A DNA stretch of 64,000 bases, taken from Mercenaria mercenaria (lineage: Eukaryota > Mollusca > Bivalvia > Venerida > Veneridae). Below the pieces are notes generated by a model, which saw only the letters and a program-made list of their open reading frames with translations, was not told where the DNA came from and made no database searches. This document shows, one piece after another, positions 1-13,134 of this stretch; the first letter of the stretch is position 1; every line of letters begins with the position of its first letter. Made by a program: the position numbers and the translations under genes. The stretch is taken from positions 25,084,501 through 25,148,500 of the forward strand of contig NC_069379.1 of the NCBI RefSeq assembly GCF_021730395.1, read 5' to 3'.

Positions 1-845
1 ATAAGACCACTCTTGGAATCTTTGGGATAACTGCACGAACGAGCTTAAAAACGATCTAGAAGCGGTACAGATAGAAGCGGTACAGATAGAAGCGGTACAG
101 ATAGAAGCAGGAAGAATTGTAACATGGGCAACGCAATATTGTGACTCAGATCGTCTCTTGAAAGAATTAAACTTGGAAACTTTGTCTGAACGGTGGAGAA
201 AACATCTGCTTATACAGTTTTATAAGATAAAAACAACCTTACTCCTACGTATCTACGAAATCTCATTCCTTGCCATAATATTGAACCTTATCATCTCCGT
301 TCTATTCACAGTATACATTTTATCTATACAAACACCCAGTCTTATGCAAGTTCTTATTTGCCCATAACAGTCCGACGGTGGAACTCGCTCTCTCCAAATG
401 TTCAAAACGCGTCATCGCTTTCCGATTTTAAAAAACTTTCCATTTGTAGGAATAGCTCCAAACCACTCTGGATATCAAAGAACCAAATTCAACATACCCG
501 CTTACGACTCGGATGCAGTTCTCAAAATTTCACCGTAGAATCTCCTCTCTGCAAATGTGGTGCAGTCGAAACTCCGCTTCATATTCTACTTCAGTGTCCG
601 AGGTTTCACCTCGCACGTCAACGCTACCTATTTGATCTCCCATGTGGTATCACACTTAATAATCTTCTTAATGGAGATGAGATTCTTTCATATGAAAACA
701 ACAAAATAATCTAACTAAGAGATTTGACACATGACGGGTACATTTTTGGTGACATTCTGCATTCCTTTCATCCCTTGCGTGACATCATAACCCATACCAA
801 ATCACAATTTGTTTGTTGTTATTGTTGTTGTTGTTATTTCTTTTT
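1..845 (+). mobile_element. 3' end of a non-LTR retrotransposon (LINE), 5' part outside window
   Basis: Translation gives the C-terminal part of a LINE polyprotein. It has the VQIEAGRIVTWAT and WRKHLLIQFYKI blocks that follow the reverse transcriptase, then ITVRRWNSLSPNVQNASSL, then a Cys/His cluster (CKCGAVETPLHILLQCPRF) ending at 714. The reading frame changes by one base near 230, since the NNLTPTYLRNLIP block continues in another frame, so this copy is dead. A 15-bp unit (agaagcggtacagat) is repeated about three times at 58-113, an expansion inside the coding region. After the stop there is a short 3' tail ending in a TTG-rich run at about 812-838, the usual kind of LINE tail. The family is jockey/CR1-like; the clade is not certain. 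Confidence 0.8.
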
Positions 846-2033
846 TATTTCACATTCACCTCAATTCTAAGACTGTTTGCTATTACATACTTTACACACT
901 TGAATACCAGTGATAACTATGATTAAGTTATCACAATAACTTTTACGGCAAAATGTCTAAATTTCGAAAAAGTTTTAATTAATAACTACTGTTACTTATA
1001 TACACTTACTTTCCGGTCGAATAAGCGCAATGATAATTAGGCCAACTCCATCATGGAAAGGAATTAATAAAAGTATTTACTTGCTTGTTTTCTGATCCAA
1101 CATTGCATAAATGTATATGGCACAAATGTATATTGCAACTATGTTACTTGATCTAATGAAATAAAATGTTTAAACTAAACCTTATCAAGACCATTATTCT
1201 GATAAATGTCTGATTAGGAATTGAATGTAGGATGTATATGATATTTTAATATCAAATGACATCGCAACTTTGTTATTTACGCTGAGCGATTTACATAACG
1301 CCCAGACTAGTTATTATTGTGTAAACGGTAATTATTGCAACGCACGAACAAAATATTTAGATCTGCTTACGTTTCCAATAATATTAGTAACTAATCTATA
1401 TATGATTGAGAAATGCATGTTTTAGAGTTTATGGGAAAAGAAAACGCTCATCAAAGCTATATCTTTCTGGTGCATTCCTCAAACTGAAAACAAAGGATTT
1501 TTTTCCACGTTATGTCCGACAAAAATTGCTTTCTTTCTGCCCTTTGATTTCTTTCCTGCCTCTTTTCTTCTGCTGAAACTTATTTTTCTCGTTTGTGTTT
1601 TTACATCTTTTGCCATTATTATGGACCAATAAATAAATAAAAATAAAAATAAAAAATCGAAAGGAAAAAATCGTCATTTACAATTTACACTGCTTTGTTT
1701 TGCAATCTAGGGACTATATCAAAGACTGCATTTAGCAAAACATGAGCAGTTCGAAGAAAACCGAAAACATTGCGTGAAATCACTTGTTCTATTTATAGTC
1801 CGAATGAGAGTATTCCTTTCTTGCTATTCAAAACACCCTCGAATTAATAACAGATTGTCCTAAAGCGCAAACATGCGTTTGACCGAAGCATGTAGGTAAG
1901 ACCAATCGGTAGACCCCTTATACCCTGCCGCTTGAATATATTCTGCTTCTCGGCTTCTTGCAGTAGACACGACTACATTTGGGGAGGCAAAATAACAATA
2001 TATAGGCTTGGAGCTCCAAGCCAAAAGATGGAT
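846..2033. other. Intergenic AT-rich stretch, no gene seen
   Basis: No reading frame with recognisable protein similarity and no clear repeat structure. There is an A-rich run (aaataaa-type) at about 1630-1665. The short frames at 1860-2250 overlap the MITE that follows and have no support. Confidence 0.6.
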
Positions 2034-2190
2034 GTATATAATAAAAAGGCTATTACGACAGTAGCTAGATTTGGGATTTTGTATTCGGCTCTCGTGGATT
2101 TTGCAAGAACGGATCCGATTTGTCAAAATCCACTCGAGCCGAATACAGCATTCCAGATTGAGCAAAATTATAATAACCCTATTATATTGT
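2034..2190. mobile_element. Palindromic MITE, family 1, copy 1
   Basis: The two halves are inverted copies of each other: tttgtattcggctctcgtgg on the left matches the complement of ccactcgagccgaataca on the right. The ends are also inverted (tataataaaaaggctatta against taataaccctattata). A second copy lies at 35250-35434 inside gene C. There is no coding capacity, so it is a non-autonomous DNA element; the superfamily is not known. Confidence 0.7.
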
Positions 2191-4705
2191 TGTTTATTGC
2201 ATGGCTTCCTGGTAACTCTCGCCGATTACCATTTTCACCGAATCCTTTCTGAAACTTCTATAGGACCTATTATATTTCATATATTGACTCAAAATTTGCG
2301 TTGCAAGTTACTTGGATTTTTACTGCAATAACGTTCTTTTTTACCAATCATTTTACTCATATTTTCTTTCGTTTCAGAAACGAGAGGACACTGATGAAAC
2401 AGTTTATGTATTTGATGATATGGCAATGTTCATCAGTAAATCTTCATGAATAAAAATTAGCGTATTATTGATTTTATTTTCCATAACTTGTTCAAAGTCT
2501 AATGCGATATTGTTCAATATAACAAAGTGTTATAAATCCATGACGATTGACGTTTGATATAGTATAAGGCGATAGGTGATAATTAACGGTCATTTTCAAG
2601 TCGTTAGTTCATATGGAGGCATTGAGAAGAGTGTCTACCATAGGAGGCTCGTACCGGCATTTACAATGTATGTGAATCTTATTATCAGAATTAAGGTTTT
2701 AGTGCGCAAGGTGGGCAATTCGTGGTAGAACATCATTTCACAAACTTTTAGCTCACATGTATGACAGTTCTAAATATCCAGTTATTGTTTTTGATTGACC
2801 ATATGACTATTGACTATTAACTGCTCATATAACTGTAAAATGGAACATAACATGTGTCAACATATTCAGCATTGCTACTAAATGGTTAAACTGAACAGAA
2901 AAAAAATCTGTTTCTTTTCTTTCTGTTCTAGTATAGATCGTTTTTAATGAATTTCATGTATAATAGGGATACTTTGAAAAAGAATATAATTTTCCATTTT
3001 ATTGTTTTATATTTTATTTATTATTTCCGCCGAATACATGAAATAATTATATTTCTATGGAAGGATTATTAGATTGGATACTTGTTACGTATTTCGCAAT
3101 GTTGCGAGATATTTTAATATATCCTCAGATATTATGAGGCAGTGGTTTTTAAGACAAGGCCTGTTTCTGTTCCTTTTTTTTAGAATCATGGATATATTGC
3201 ATAGCAAAATATCTCTTTAAGCTTTGTAATAGTCAGGTATTGCGTCTTTGGAACGTGGCACTCCCTGTTGAATATTTCTCTTCTATATAACAATAATGAC
3301 GACAGGTGAAATATTTCAACAACAGTACTTTATTTAGTTATCCAAACTCTAAATACAACTTCAGTGCAGCTTTTAACTCGTATTGAAAATTTGTACAAAA
3401 TTATGTAATTTGTAAATACTGTACTTTTATAACTTTTTGTGGCATTAATCGTACCTTATAACCCTATAAGAAGTGGCACGTTGTCAAGTACAACTGTCAA
3501 TATAGCATACTGATAGAATATGTACATTGATGTGGCACTAATAAACTGTACAATACAATGCTGCTGAAGTTGAAGTGTACTTTTCAAAATAAAATTTCCT
3601 TATTTACAGTTATATGAATGGAAACGTGACTTTGAATCCCACTATAATTGATTGCAAATAAACATATTTTACCTATAGTTTGAATACATATTATACATGT
3701 ATTATACGTGTTATACATATATATAATGTACTTTATACATGCAAGGATGTAAGCACATGTTTATCTCGCTTGCATTAAAGATGAACATATGTTACAGTTC
3801 AATCATGCGGCAATGAATTGGAAAATGCATTAACATCTGCTTGCCTTAATCATCCGTGTTTCATGAGTATGACATCTGCAAGATGTGTTCTTATTATGGC
3901 ATGTAACATACGCCGTTTGTAACAGAACTGTAATGCGTGTTCTGACAAAACTCTGAATTCTTATCTAAGCTTAAGTTTGGACAATGCAAAGAAATCGGGG
4001 ACAGAAACGTTTGAACAACTGAAATAAAGAAGTGTTTTTGTAGAACTTTCACGAATGTAAATTAATCATATATGAGTCAGAATCTTAGCTTGTTTATAAT
4101 TTCCAAAGAATTAAATATGAAGGTCCTTTTATAGTCAAATATACTTCTATGTGAATAAACTTCAAAAGGCATTCTGATCTTAGTATATTTTAAACTGACC
4201 ATGGAAAATATTGTAAATAAAGTTGACGTCGTAAAGACGTCGCTTTCCTGTCCCGATATGCTTTCCCCTTGAGTGACAAAAAAAAATACTATAATTATAA
4301 TGCAAAGTGACAGTTTCCAAGTTGATGCATTTGTACTCGTATCAAACAGATTTTGCAAAATAAAACTTTAATTAGTTGACGTTTGAAATCATGGTAGAAA
4401 TTTATGTATTTTTATGTTCTATGCTGGTACTATCATACCAACTATTACAAGCTTCCGCTATGTCGATACTGATTTCTGAGCTGACTCTACTGAATGAATA
4501 TGGACGCATTAAGATTTTATTTTTTTCTGTTAATGTTTTTTTTTCCTATGTTTATTTAGATAAGTCACTACATATTTAAAATTATCTCGCTTTAAATGAT
4601 AATGCATTTTCTGTTATCCTAGCAACTGTTGAAATGTTAAGGCGTGATAAAAATATACTTCAACGTATATTAATCGACCCTCGTTATATTGCCAAAGTTA
4701 ATGTC
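2191..4705. other. 3' flank of glycosyltransferase gene A; no other gene seen
   Basis: AT-rich DNA with no supported coding frame. Parts next to the stop of gene A (about 4420-4705) align with the 3' flank of gene B (about 26110-26383), so they are homologous 3' untranslated or flanking sequence. On the minus strand an AATAAA (4556 to 4551) lies about 150 bases past the stop and is a candidate polyadenylation signal for gene A. A TA-rich patch occurs at about 3690-3730. Confidence 0.5.
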
Positions 4706-7700
4706 TTACACTTTAATAATAGGTACCACCGGTATCATTTGTTTAATGCGATTCTCATAACATGTCCCATTATTTAGTGTAAACCAGTGCTGCCACTGCA
4801 TAGCCCGATCTATTCTGCTCGCAAATCCTGAAAAAAAGAAGATAATAGTGTATTCATTATGTGCTGTAACATCGTCGTACACCCATGACTTATCAATACC
4901 GTTACCTCTCGGTTATTTAGTTAACATTCTCTTTAGTAAGAGTTTGACAAATATATCCATTTCATTGGTCGATTCATTATTATTTGACGATGAAAGTTTA
5001 ACCAGTATCAACGTTCATTATTGGAAGACATACCTATACCCATGTTTTTTATTATACCCATGAATAAACTGAATACAGTGCAAATTCTGAGGCCTTACAT
5101 GGCAGTTTTTATAACATACTCAAATATAAACTCCGTTAAGTTACACGGGAACCTCAAACGTCAATTTCCATACTGACGTTCAAATTTCATATCAGGTGCG
5201 TGACATTATTTGTGACGTCAGTTTCTTACCTCTCATCACGTTTACAAATTTCACCTTGATACTTTAGGTTTTGCTCAGGCTAAATAACAAATTTATATCA
5301 TTCAGTAAAATAATAAGTGTAATATGTGCGTGTCATAATAAAGAGTATTAGATTTCCATCGAATAATATGCAATCGTTCTTTCGCGGAATAATTTAGCGC
5401 ACCTAAAGTCGCGAAATATTTCCGCTGCAGAACTTACACGATACAAATCTAATAACTATTACTTGCTGTATTAGTAATGATGACCGGCGCATTTTTAATT
5501 ATATATGTTGGTGAACATTGAAGCATAATTAGAGGGTCGCAACGGGGTTTGTTCTCATATATTGACCATGACTTCGAAGGTAACGACGTATGTTAACCTT
5601 TGTGACAAATAAGATTTTTGGCATGGTTCATTATAGCAACTTTTCCATCCTCGGGTTTAGTAATATGTAATCCGCGGAACGCGTTCAGTCAGAGTCGCCT
5701 CAATTAGGAAAGAATAATTTTAACGTCAGAAGTTATTTCTAAGGTCACGGAGTTTGATTGGCCAGCTTGTAATGACAACAGTTTTCGAGGTAATTTGCTC
5801 AGTCAAGTGTGACTTACCGACCCTAAGTGTTCCTTTTGAAGAAAATATTATCATGTTTGATATTTCGTATGACTATTGGCCGTGTTTTCTGTCTTTCCTC
5901 AGCTATGCACTTACCTGATATATAGTTATTTCGTATGACTATTGGCCGTGTTTTCTTTCTTTCCTCAGCTATGCTCTTACCTGATATATAGTTATTTCGT
6001 ATGACTATTGGCCGTGTTTTCTTTCTTTCCTCAGCTATGCACTTACCTGATATATAGTTATTTCGTATGACTATTGGCCGTGTTTTCTTTCTTTCCTCAG
6101 CTATGCACTTACCTGACATATAACTATTTCATATGACTATTGACAGTGTTTTCTTTCTTTCCTCAGCTATACACTTACCTGGCATAATTATTTCGTATGA
6201 CTCTTAGCCGTGTTTTCTTCCTTTAATAAACTATGCACTTACCTGACATATAATTATTTCTTATGACTATTGGTCGTGTTTTCTTTCTTTCCTCAGGTGA
6301 GAGCATGTACCACATGCCTTCAGAGTATGAAGCTATTGGCAGCTCACGAATTGACACTCCTCCAAACCTACAAATAGTCCTTTGAAAAATAAGGTTGAAG
6401 ATAAAACAGAAAAAAATATAGAAATTCTACTCAAGTAAATAGTTCTTATTTCTACGTCATAATGGAATGACAAAGCTCTATGAACAATGTCAGATTCAAT
6501 ATCTGTTCCGCGTACTTTTGATATTAATCATCTGGTGCATCCAGATCTGTAATAATTAAATCGGTTTGTACCAAAACATGTTGTTAAAGTATGATATTTC
6601 TTGTGTTTTCTTAAGAACTTCAGCCTTTATTAAGAAACTGTTGCACATAATTTCGTTCTCAGCATATTACTGCAGCAATAAGAATTTACTCCTTGAATAA
6701 TATTTCGATGTTTGTTTCAGCTTCGTCTTTTATTATGTATAATAAAACGAAAATTGAAACTACTGCAACACACTGTAAAGTGGTTTACCTAGATGACAAC
6801 ATACTGTGCAGCATGTCTTCAAAACGTGTTTCCAGTCCGATGCTGTGTTCGCTTGAAGTGTTTGCCAGGCTTCTCAACTTTCCATATAGAGTCGCCCAGA
6901 AAGACTTTGTTTTTTCCGTTGCAAATAAGACAAGAAATCCTGTATTTACACGTGACTTTGGTGCAAAGTTAACAAGCATATCACTACCCTCATCAGCCTT
7001 GAAACTTGGTAAAGGATTCGCAAACCAGACTGACTCAACATCAAGAAGTAGCACGTTAATACCTGCATGAACTATAGCGTTAATAATTTGCAATTTCCTA
7101 GGTGTTAATTGCACGCTTCTTAGGTCTTGTTCAGAAACATTTGGTTCTAGTGTATATTTTCTAATTCCAGGCCAATTTTTGTCCATGAATTCTTTTGATT
7201 CTCTTCCGTAAGTAACCAGAATCAATGAAGAATGCAGATCCAGGTATTTTGTATTGCACAACCAACTATTTGCAAATGCTGTATTATCTTCATCTACAAA
7301 AGTAAGTAAGACGATTTTCCACTTTTTGTTTGAATTTAAGATGGTCTCTGCTAATTTAACGATATCTGCAAACTTTTTCTTTGTGTCCTGCAAATGTTGG
7401 TTAAATTCGATTTCCTTTTTGTAATTATTTAACTTTTGTTCCCGTAACGTCTCTAGACTAATTACTGCTGTTCCTTTTGGTTTATTCACCTTCTCATTTA
7501 CTGTGACTTGCTTTTTAGCAGTTTCATCTTCGTTTGTTTTGACTTCAACCTTATCACCTGTTTTAATTTTGTCTGGTGAATCCTTGTCGCCCGTGCCTTT
7601 ATCTTCCCTAGGTATTTCAAACTGTTGTATACCTTTCTGACGGTCAGTACGCATCGGCAATGGTTCCTCCTCATTTTGACTTTCCTTGTCACCTGCTCTA

Positions 7701-7795
7701 TTTATGACCGTAAGTAAAATGAAAAATAATACCAAAAGAATCGGCGTCAGTTTGTGAAATACTCTCATTTTCAAGCTCCGAACAGTTCGCATCAT
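4706..7795 (-). CDS. Gene A: type II membrane PF03407-like glycosyltransferase, 3 exons
   Basis: Exons on the minus strand are 7795-6789, 6367-6243 and 4827-4706. The donors read ag|gta and cag|gtaagt and the acceptors gtag|g and ttcag|g; the phases agree and give 417 residues. An upstream in-frame Met at 7822 would add 9, but the MMR start matches gene B. A short basic tail precedes a membrane segment at about 16-31, then a charged Lys/Glu-rich stem to about 140, then the catalytic domain. Family landmarks seen are WLCNTK, LLLDVESVWFANPLP (252-255 in the DxD place), VNTGFLVLFATEKT, and in exons 2-3 LPIASYSEGMWY and IVIRNNYMSGFASRIDRA. PF03407 proteins transfer sugars in the Golgi; the substrate here is unknown. 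The DxD site reads DVES, so the second Asp is missing and activity is uncertain. Intron 2 holds a donor-derived minisatellite and a dispersed repeat. Confidence 0.85.
5524..5821 (-). repeat. Dispersed repeat, inverted relative to the copy at 19443-19768
   Basis: The stretch from gcataattagagggtcgcaa to agtcaagtgtgacttaccga matches 19443-19768 in opposite orientation. It lies in intron 2 of gene A and ends next to the splice-donor array. It has no coding capacity. It is probably a short non-autonomous transposon; I see no clear terminal inverted repeats. Confidence 0.6.
5857..6242 (-). repeat. 66-bp minisatellite derived from the exon 2/intron 2 junction of gene A
   Basis: Read on the minus strand, each 66-bp unit holds the last part of exon 2 (about GAGGAAAGAAAGAAAACACG onward), the true donor cag|gtaagt and about 10 intron bases. 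It then restarts at the exon-like part. Including the real donor at 6242-6241 there are six cag-gtaagt-like sites (complements of cttacctg near 5908, 5974, 6039, 6105, 6171 and 6241). The unit is a multiple of three, so most copies stay open in the exon frame. The copy right after the real donor is degenerate and has a stop. Confidence 0.85.
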
Positions 7796-7822
7796 TATAT
7801 TCTTTATCATACGTAATTTCAC

Positions 7823-8166
7823 ATTGGGAATATTTAGTAACTTCTTCGCAAAGAATGTATTTTAATCAATTTGCTTTCTTCATTTGCATGTAACTGAATA
7901 GAAACTTGTCATTATATTTGATTTCTTATACACAGATGTTCACACAACAATTGATCCCACATTTTAAAGGTATTCAAACTTTAAAACAATCCACGTTTCT
8001 TTTACTTTCAGAATCAATACGAGCTGTTCAAACCTTGATGTTTTTAACATTTATGTTACAATGAATATACAGAAAGTCCATAGATTTATGAGTATACCCG
8101 GATACTGATTTCCAGATTTCAACAAAAAATCTGCATTGTGTTTAATATCAAACCGACACAATTATA
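7823..8166. other. 5' flank of gene A, homologous to the 5' flank of gene B
   Basis: The sequence from the gene A start to the SINE-derived repeat aligns with 30016-30570 upstream of gene B (for example cacagatgttca, ttaaacacaatgcagat-like and cgacacaattataggtca blocks). The duplication that made A and B therefore included the promoter side and the adjoining SINE. No TATA box or transcription start could be assigned with confidence. Confidence 0.55.
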
Positions 8167-8752
8167 GGTCAAATGGCAACTTTCTCGTGTTTCATTGAGG
8201 AGGAAGATCCCAGGTGCCCCATGACAAATTTCTCGTATTTCACGGAGGAGGAAGATCCCTGGTGCCCCATGGCAACTTTCTCGTATTTCACTGAGGAGGA
8301 AGATCCCAGTTGCCCCATGACAACTTTCTCGTATTTCACTGAGGAGGAAGATCCCTGGTACCCCATGGCAACTTTCACGTGTTTCATTGAGGAGGAAGAT
8401 CCCAGGTGCCCCATGACAAATTTCTCGTATTTCACTGAGCAGGAAGATCCCTGGTGCCCCATGGCAACTTTCTCGTTTTTCACTGAGGAGAAGGTCCCAG
8501 TTGCCCCATGACGACTTTCTTGTATTTCACTGAGGAGGAAGATCCCTGGTGCCCCATGGCAACTTTCTCGTATTTCACTGAGGAGGAAGATCCCAGGTGC
8601 CCCATGACAACTGTCTCGTATTTCACTGAGGAGGAAGATCCCAGGTGCCCCATGACAACTTTCTCGTATTTCACTGAGGAGGAAGATCCCAGGTCCCCCA
8701 TGACAACTTTCTCGTATTTCACTGAGGAGGAAGATCCCAGGTACCCTTTCTC
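8167..8752. repeat. 48-bp minisatellite, block 1
   Basis: About twelve copies of a 48-bp unit around tttcactgaggaggaagatc and ccaggtgccccatgacaact. Because 48 is a multiple of three and the unit lacks stops in several frames, long frames stay open on both strands at once. That argues against coding. Confidence 0.85.
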
Positions 8753-9285
8753 GCATTGTTTCAGGCATCGGCGGGCACCTTGGAAGAACCATCGATCTTG
8801 CATAAGCCATCTGGATTGCTTCCTTACTTGAAAGAATCCTACACCCTAAACGACGTTTCGAACAGCCAGCGACGGGTGGGAAATGATTTGAAGACATAGA
8901 CTTTCACCACAAGGCCATGGCGATATTCTCTAGAACATGGTCTGTTCCATATTTTACACATATTGTTGTTCTAGTTCTAACACGTGAATTATATATTTTT
9001 ATAATTACATATTTTACGAATATTATATCTTACCAACTAATTTTAGTTCTAGATGTAACACGTGAATTATATATTTTATGGCTACAAATATTCAAACTTT
9101 AAAACAATCCACGTTTCTTTTACTTTCAGAATCAATACGAGCTGTTCAAACCTTGATGTTTTTAACATTTATGTTACAATGAATATACAGAAAGTCCATA
9201 GATTTATAAGTATACCCGGGTACTGATTCCCAGATTTCAACGAAAAATCTGCATTGTGTTTAATATCAAACCGACACAATTATGG

Positions 9286-9722
9286 GTCAAATGACAACTT
9301 TCTCGTGTTTCATTGAGGAGGAAGATCCCAGGTGCCCCATGACAAATTTCTCGTATTTCACTGAGGAGGAAGATCCCTGGTGCCCCATGGCAACTTTCTC
9401 GTATTTCACTGAGGAGGAAGATCCCAGTTGCCCCATGACAACTTTCTCGTATTTCACTGAGGAGGAAGATCCCTGGTGCCCCATGGCAACTTTCTCGTAT
9501 TTCATTGAGGAGGAAGATCCCAGGTGCCCCATGACAACTGTCTCGTATTTCACTGAGGACGAAGATCCCAGGTGCCCCATGACAACTTTCTCGTATTTCA
9601 CTGAGGAGGAGGATCCCAGGTGCCCCATGACAACTTTCTCGTATTTCACTGAGGAGGAAGATCCCAGGTGCCCTATGACAACTTTCTCGTATTTCACTGA
9701 GGAGGAAGATCCCAGGTACCCT
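9286..9722. repeat. 48-bp minisatellite, block 2
   Basis: About nine copies of the same unit, very similar in order of variants (caggtgcccc and cagttgcccc types) to the other blocks. This indicates duplication of the whole block rather than fresh expansion. Confidence 0.85.
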
Positions 9723-10260
9723 TTCTCGCATTGTTTCAGGCATCGGCGGGCACCTTGGAAGAACCATCGATCTTGCATAAGCCATCTGGATTGCTTCCTT
9801 ACATGAAAGAATCCTACACCCTTAACGACGTTTCGAACAGCCAGCGACGGGTGGGAAATGATTTGAAGACATCGACTTTCACCACAAGGCCATGGCGATA
9901 TTCCCTAGAACATGGTCTGTTCCATATTTTACGCATATTGTTGTTCTAGTTCTAACACGTGAATTATATATTTTTATAATTACATATTTTACGAATATTA
10001 TATCTTACCAATTAATTTTAGTTCTAGATGTAACACGTGAATTATATATTTTATGGCTACAAATATTCAAACTTTAAAACAATCCACGTTTCTTTTACTT
10101 TCAGAATCAATAAGAGCTGTTCAAACCTTGATGTTTTTAACATTTATGTTACAATGAATATACAGAAAGTCCATAGATTTATAAGTATACCCGGGTACTG
10201 ATTCCCAGATTTCAACGAAAAATCTGCATTGTGTTTAATATCAAACCGACACAATTATGG

Positions 10261-10653
10261 GTCAAATGGCAACTTTCTCGTGTTTCATTGAGGAGGAAGA
10301 TCCCAGGTGCCCCATGACAAATTTCTCGTATTTCACTGAGGAGGAAGATCCCTGGTGCCCCATGGCAACTTTCTCGTATTTCACTGAGGAGGAAGATCCC
10401 AGTTGCCCCATGACAACTTTCTCGTATTTCACTGAGGAGGAAGATCCCTGGTGCCCCATGGCAACTTTCTCGTATTTCATTGAGGAGGAAGATCCCATGG
10501 TGCCCCATGACAACTGTCTCGTATTTCACTGAGAAGAGGATCCCAGGTCCCCATGACAACTTTCTCGTATTTCACTGAGGAGGAGGAATGCCATCCCATG
10601 AGGTCCTCCCCATGACAACTTTCTCGTATTTCACTGAGGAGGAAGATCCCAGG
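10261..10653. repeat. 48-bp minisatellite, block 3 (irregular 3' end)
   Basis: About eight copies. From about 10495 the units carry small insertions and losses not seen in other blocks (for example an extra piece near 10585-10610), which may be real or consensus error. Confidence 0.8.
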
Positions 10654-11191
10654 TACCCTTTCTGCATTGTTTCAGGCATCGGGGGCACCTTGGAAGAACC
10701 ATCGATCTTGCATAAGCCATCTGGATTGCTTCCTTACATGAAAGAATCCTACACCCTTAACGACGTTTCGAACAGCCAGCGACGGGTGGGAAATGATTTG
10801 AAGACATAGACTTTCACCACAATGCCATGGCGATATTCCCTAGAACATGGTCTGTTCCATATTTTACGCATATTGTTGTTCTAGTTCTAACACGTGAATT
10901 ATATATTTTTATAATAACATATTTTACGAATATTATATCTTACCAATTAATTTTAGTTCTAGATGTAACACGTGAATTATATATTTTATGGCTACAAATA
11001 TTCAAACTTTAAAACAATCCACGTTTCTTTTACTTTCAGAATCAATCTGTTCAAACCTTGATGTTTTTAACATTTATGTTACAATGAATATACAGAAAGT
11101 CCATAGATTTATAAGTATACCCGGGTACTGATTCCCAGATTTCAACGAAAAATCTGCATTGTGTTTAATATCAAACCGACACAATTATGGG

Positions 11192-11660
11192 TCAAATGGC
11201 AACTTTCTCGTGTTTCATTGAGGAGGAAGATCCCAGGTGCCCCATGACAAATTTCTCGTATTTCACTGAGGAGGAAGATCCCTGGTCCCCATGGCAACTT
11301 TCTCGTATTTCACTGAGGAGTAAGATCCCACTTGCCCCATGACAACTTTCTCGTATTTCACTGAGGAGGAAGATCCCTGGTGCCCCATGGCAACTTTCTC
11401 GTATTTCATTGAGGAGGAAGATCCCAGGTGCCCCATGACAACTCGTCTGCGTCTAGTCATTCAACTTGATACGAGGAGAGTCCCAGTTGCCCCATAGACA
11501 TCTTTCACAGTATTTCACTGGTGCGAACTGATGAGAGGGATCCCAGGTGCCCCATGACAACTGTCTCGTATTTCACTGAGGAGGAAGATCCCAGGTGCCC
11601 CATGACAACTTTCTCGTATTTCACTAGAGAGAGGCATGAAATCTCCGCGAGTGTACCCTT
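11192..11660. repeat. 48-bp minisatellite, block 4 (irregular)
   Basis: About eight copies with several odd insertions between 11440 and 11530 and near 11630, which break the regular 48-bp step. The same consensus-quality caution applies as for block 3. Confidence 0.8.
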
Positions 11661-12074
11661 TCTTGCATTGTTTCAGGCATCGGCGGGCACCTTGGAAGAA
11701 CCATCGATCTTGCATAAGCCATCTGGATTGCTTCCTTACATTGAAAGAATCCTACACCCTAACGACGTTTCGAACAGCCAGCGACGGGTGGGAAATGATT
11801 TGAAGACATAGACTTTCACCACAAGGCCATGGTGATATTCCTAGAACATGGTCTGTTCCATATTTTACCATATTGTTGTTTCTAGTTCTAACACGTGAAT
11901 TATATATTTTTATAATTAACATATTTTACGAATATTATATCTTACCAATTAATTTTAGTTCTAGATGTAACACGTGAATTATATATTTTATGGCTACAAA
12001 TATTCAAAACTTTAAAACAATCCACGTTTCTTTTACTTTCAGAATCAATAAGAGCTGTTCAAACCTTGATGTTT

Positions 12075-12890
12075 TTCGGCGAACGCCGTTTAATCGTTTC
12101 ATTAACTATGCACTGAACTTCAGTTTGCAAATCAAACTACTGATACGCATTTCAAATAAATTCTCAAATGGAAATTTATGCAACACCCCATGATTGGACA
12201 GAGAGTGTCAATTCTTTCCTCGTTGTTTGCACGCTGAGGATGAAATCGTCATGACAAATCGTTATTTCCTAAAACGACCTGTTCCACAGTTTTAAGCAAC
12301 TTTGGCTCGTATTTTACAAGGATATGATATTTCACAATGAAAATAAGTTTATGAGAAGATCTTGATACCCATGTTCAATTACCACATATTCAAATTAGAA
12401 GGAGAATGAATACGGTCTGCTATCACATGAATAAGGTGTGATAAGTTTTATGTAGAGAATGCCTTTAAAGATTTCCATGTACAATTGTCGTCTGTATTAT
12501 GAAAAGGATTTCCATTGCCCTTGTGACTATCATTCGCGATATTAAATGAGTATGTGCTTGATACAGTTGTTATAAATTATTCGTAACTATCATAGGATAA
12601 TCCATGTATTTTTCTTTAGTATTGGTATGCAGCAACATTGCACTCATTGAAGAATCTCGATTTGCATTATATATCTGATGCTTCCTTAATGACTGAATCT
12701 CATTACATTTGAAAAGACGGTTCGCGGCAACATTATCTTGTGAAGACACGGCAACTTTGCTATGAACCACGAAGCATTGAGATATTACAATGTATGTTGC
12801 CTTGCTTCACTTTTTTAATAGTGTGAGTTGTCCAAAGTTCTAATACGAATTATATATTTAAAGAGGACATATTTAACAAATAATCCTTTA
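12075..12890. repeat. Unique-looking spacer, paralogous to 14905-15960
   Basis: Starts at tttttcggcgaacgccg and matches 14905-15960 (atcaaactactgat, ggaaatttatgcaacaccc, cgacctgttccacagtttt and others). The matches contain many one-base gaps. No coding frame is supported; the minus frame at 12570-12770 is not conserved in the second copy. Confidence 0.7.
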
Positions 12891-13134
12891 CAATTATATT
12901 TTTAGTTCTAGATCAAACTGAATTGTAATTTTCATGGCTACAATTTTTCAACTAAAACATTCCACTTTCTTTACTTTCAGAATCAATAAGAGCTGTTCAA
13001 ACCTTGATGTTTTTAACTTATGTTACAATGAATATACAGAAAGTCCATAGATTTATAAATATACCCGGGTACTGATTGCCAGATTTCAACGAAAAATCTG
13101 CATTGTGTTTAATATCAAACCGACACAATTATAG

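Noticed and set aside
1860-2331. Three overlapping frames of 86-106 codons
   Set aside because: They lie across a palindromic MITE, and similar frames appear at its second copy (35103-35366).
5823-6119. 98-codon repetitive minus frame as a separate gene
   Set aside because: It is the intronic array made from the end of exon 2 of gene A.
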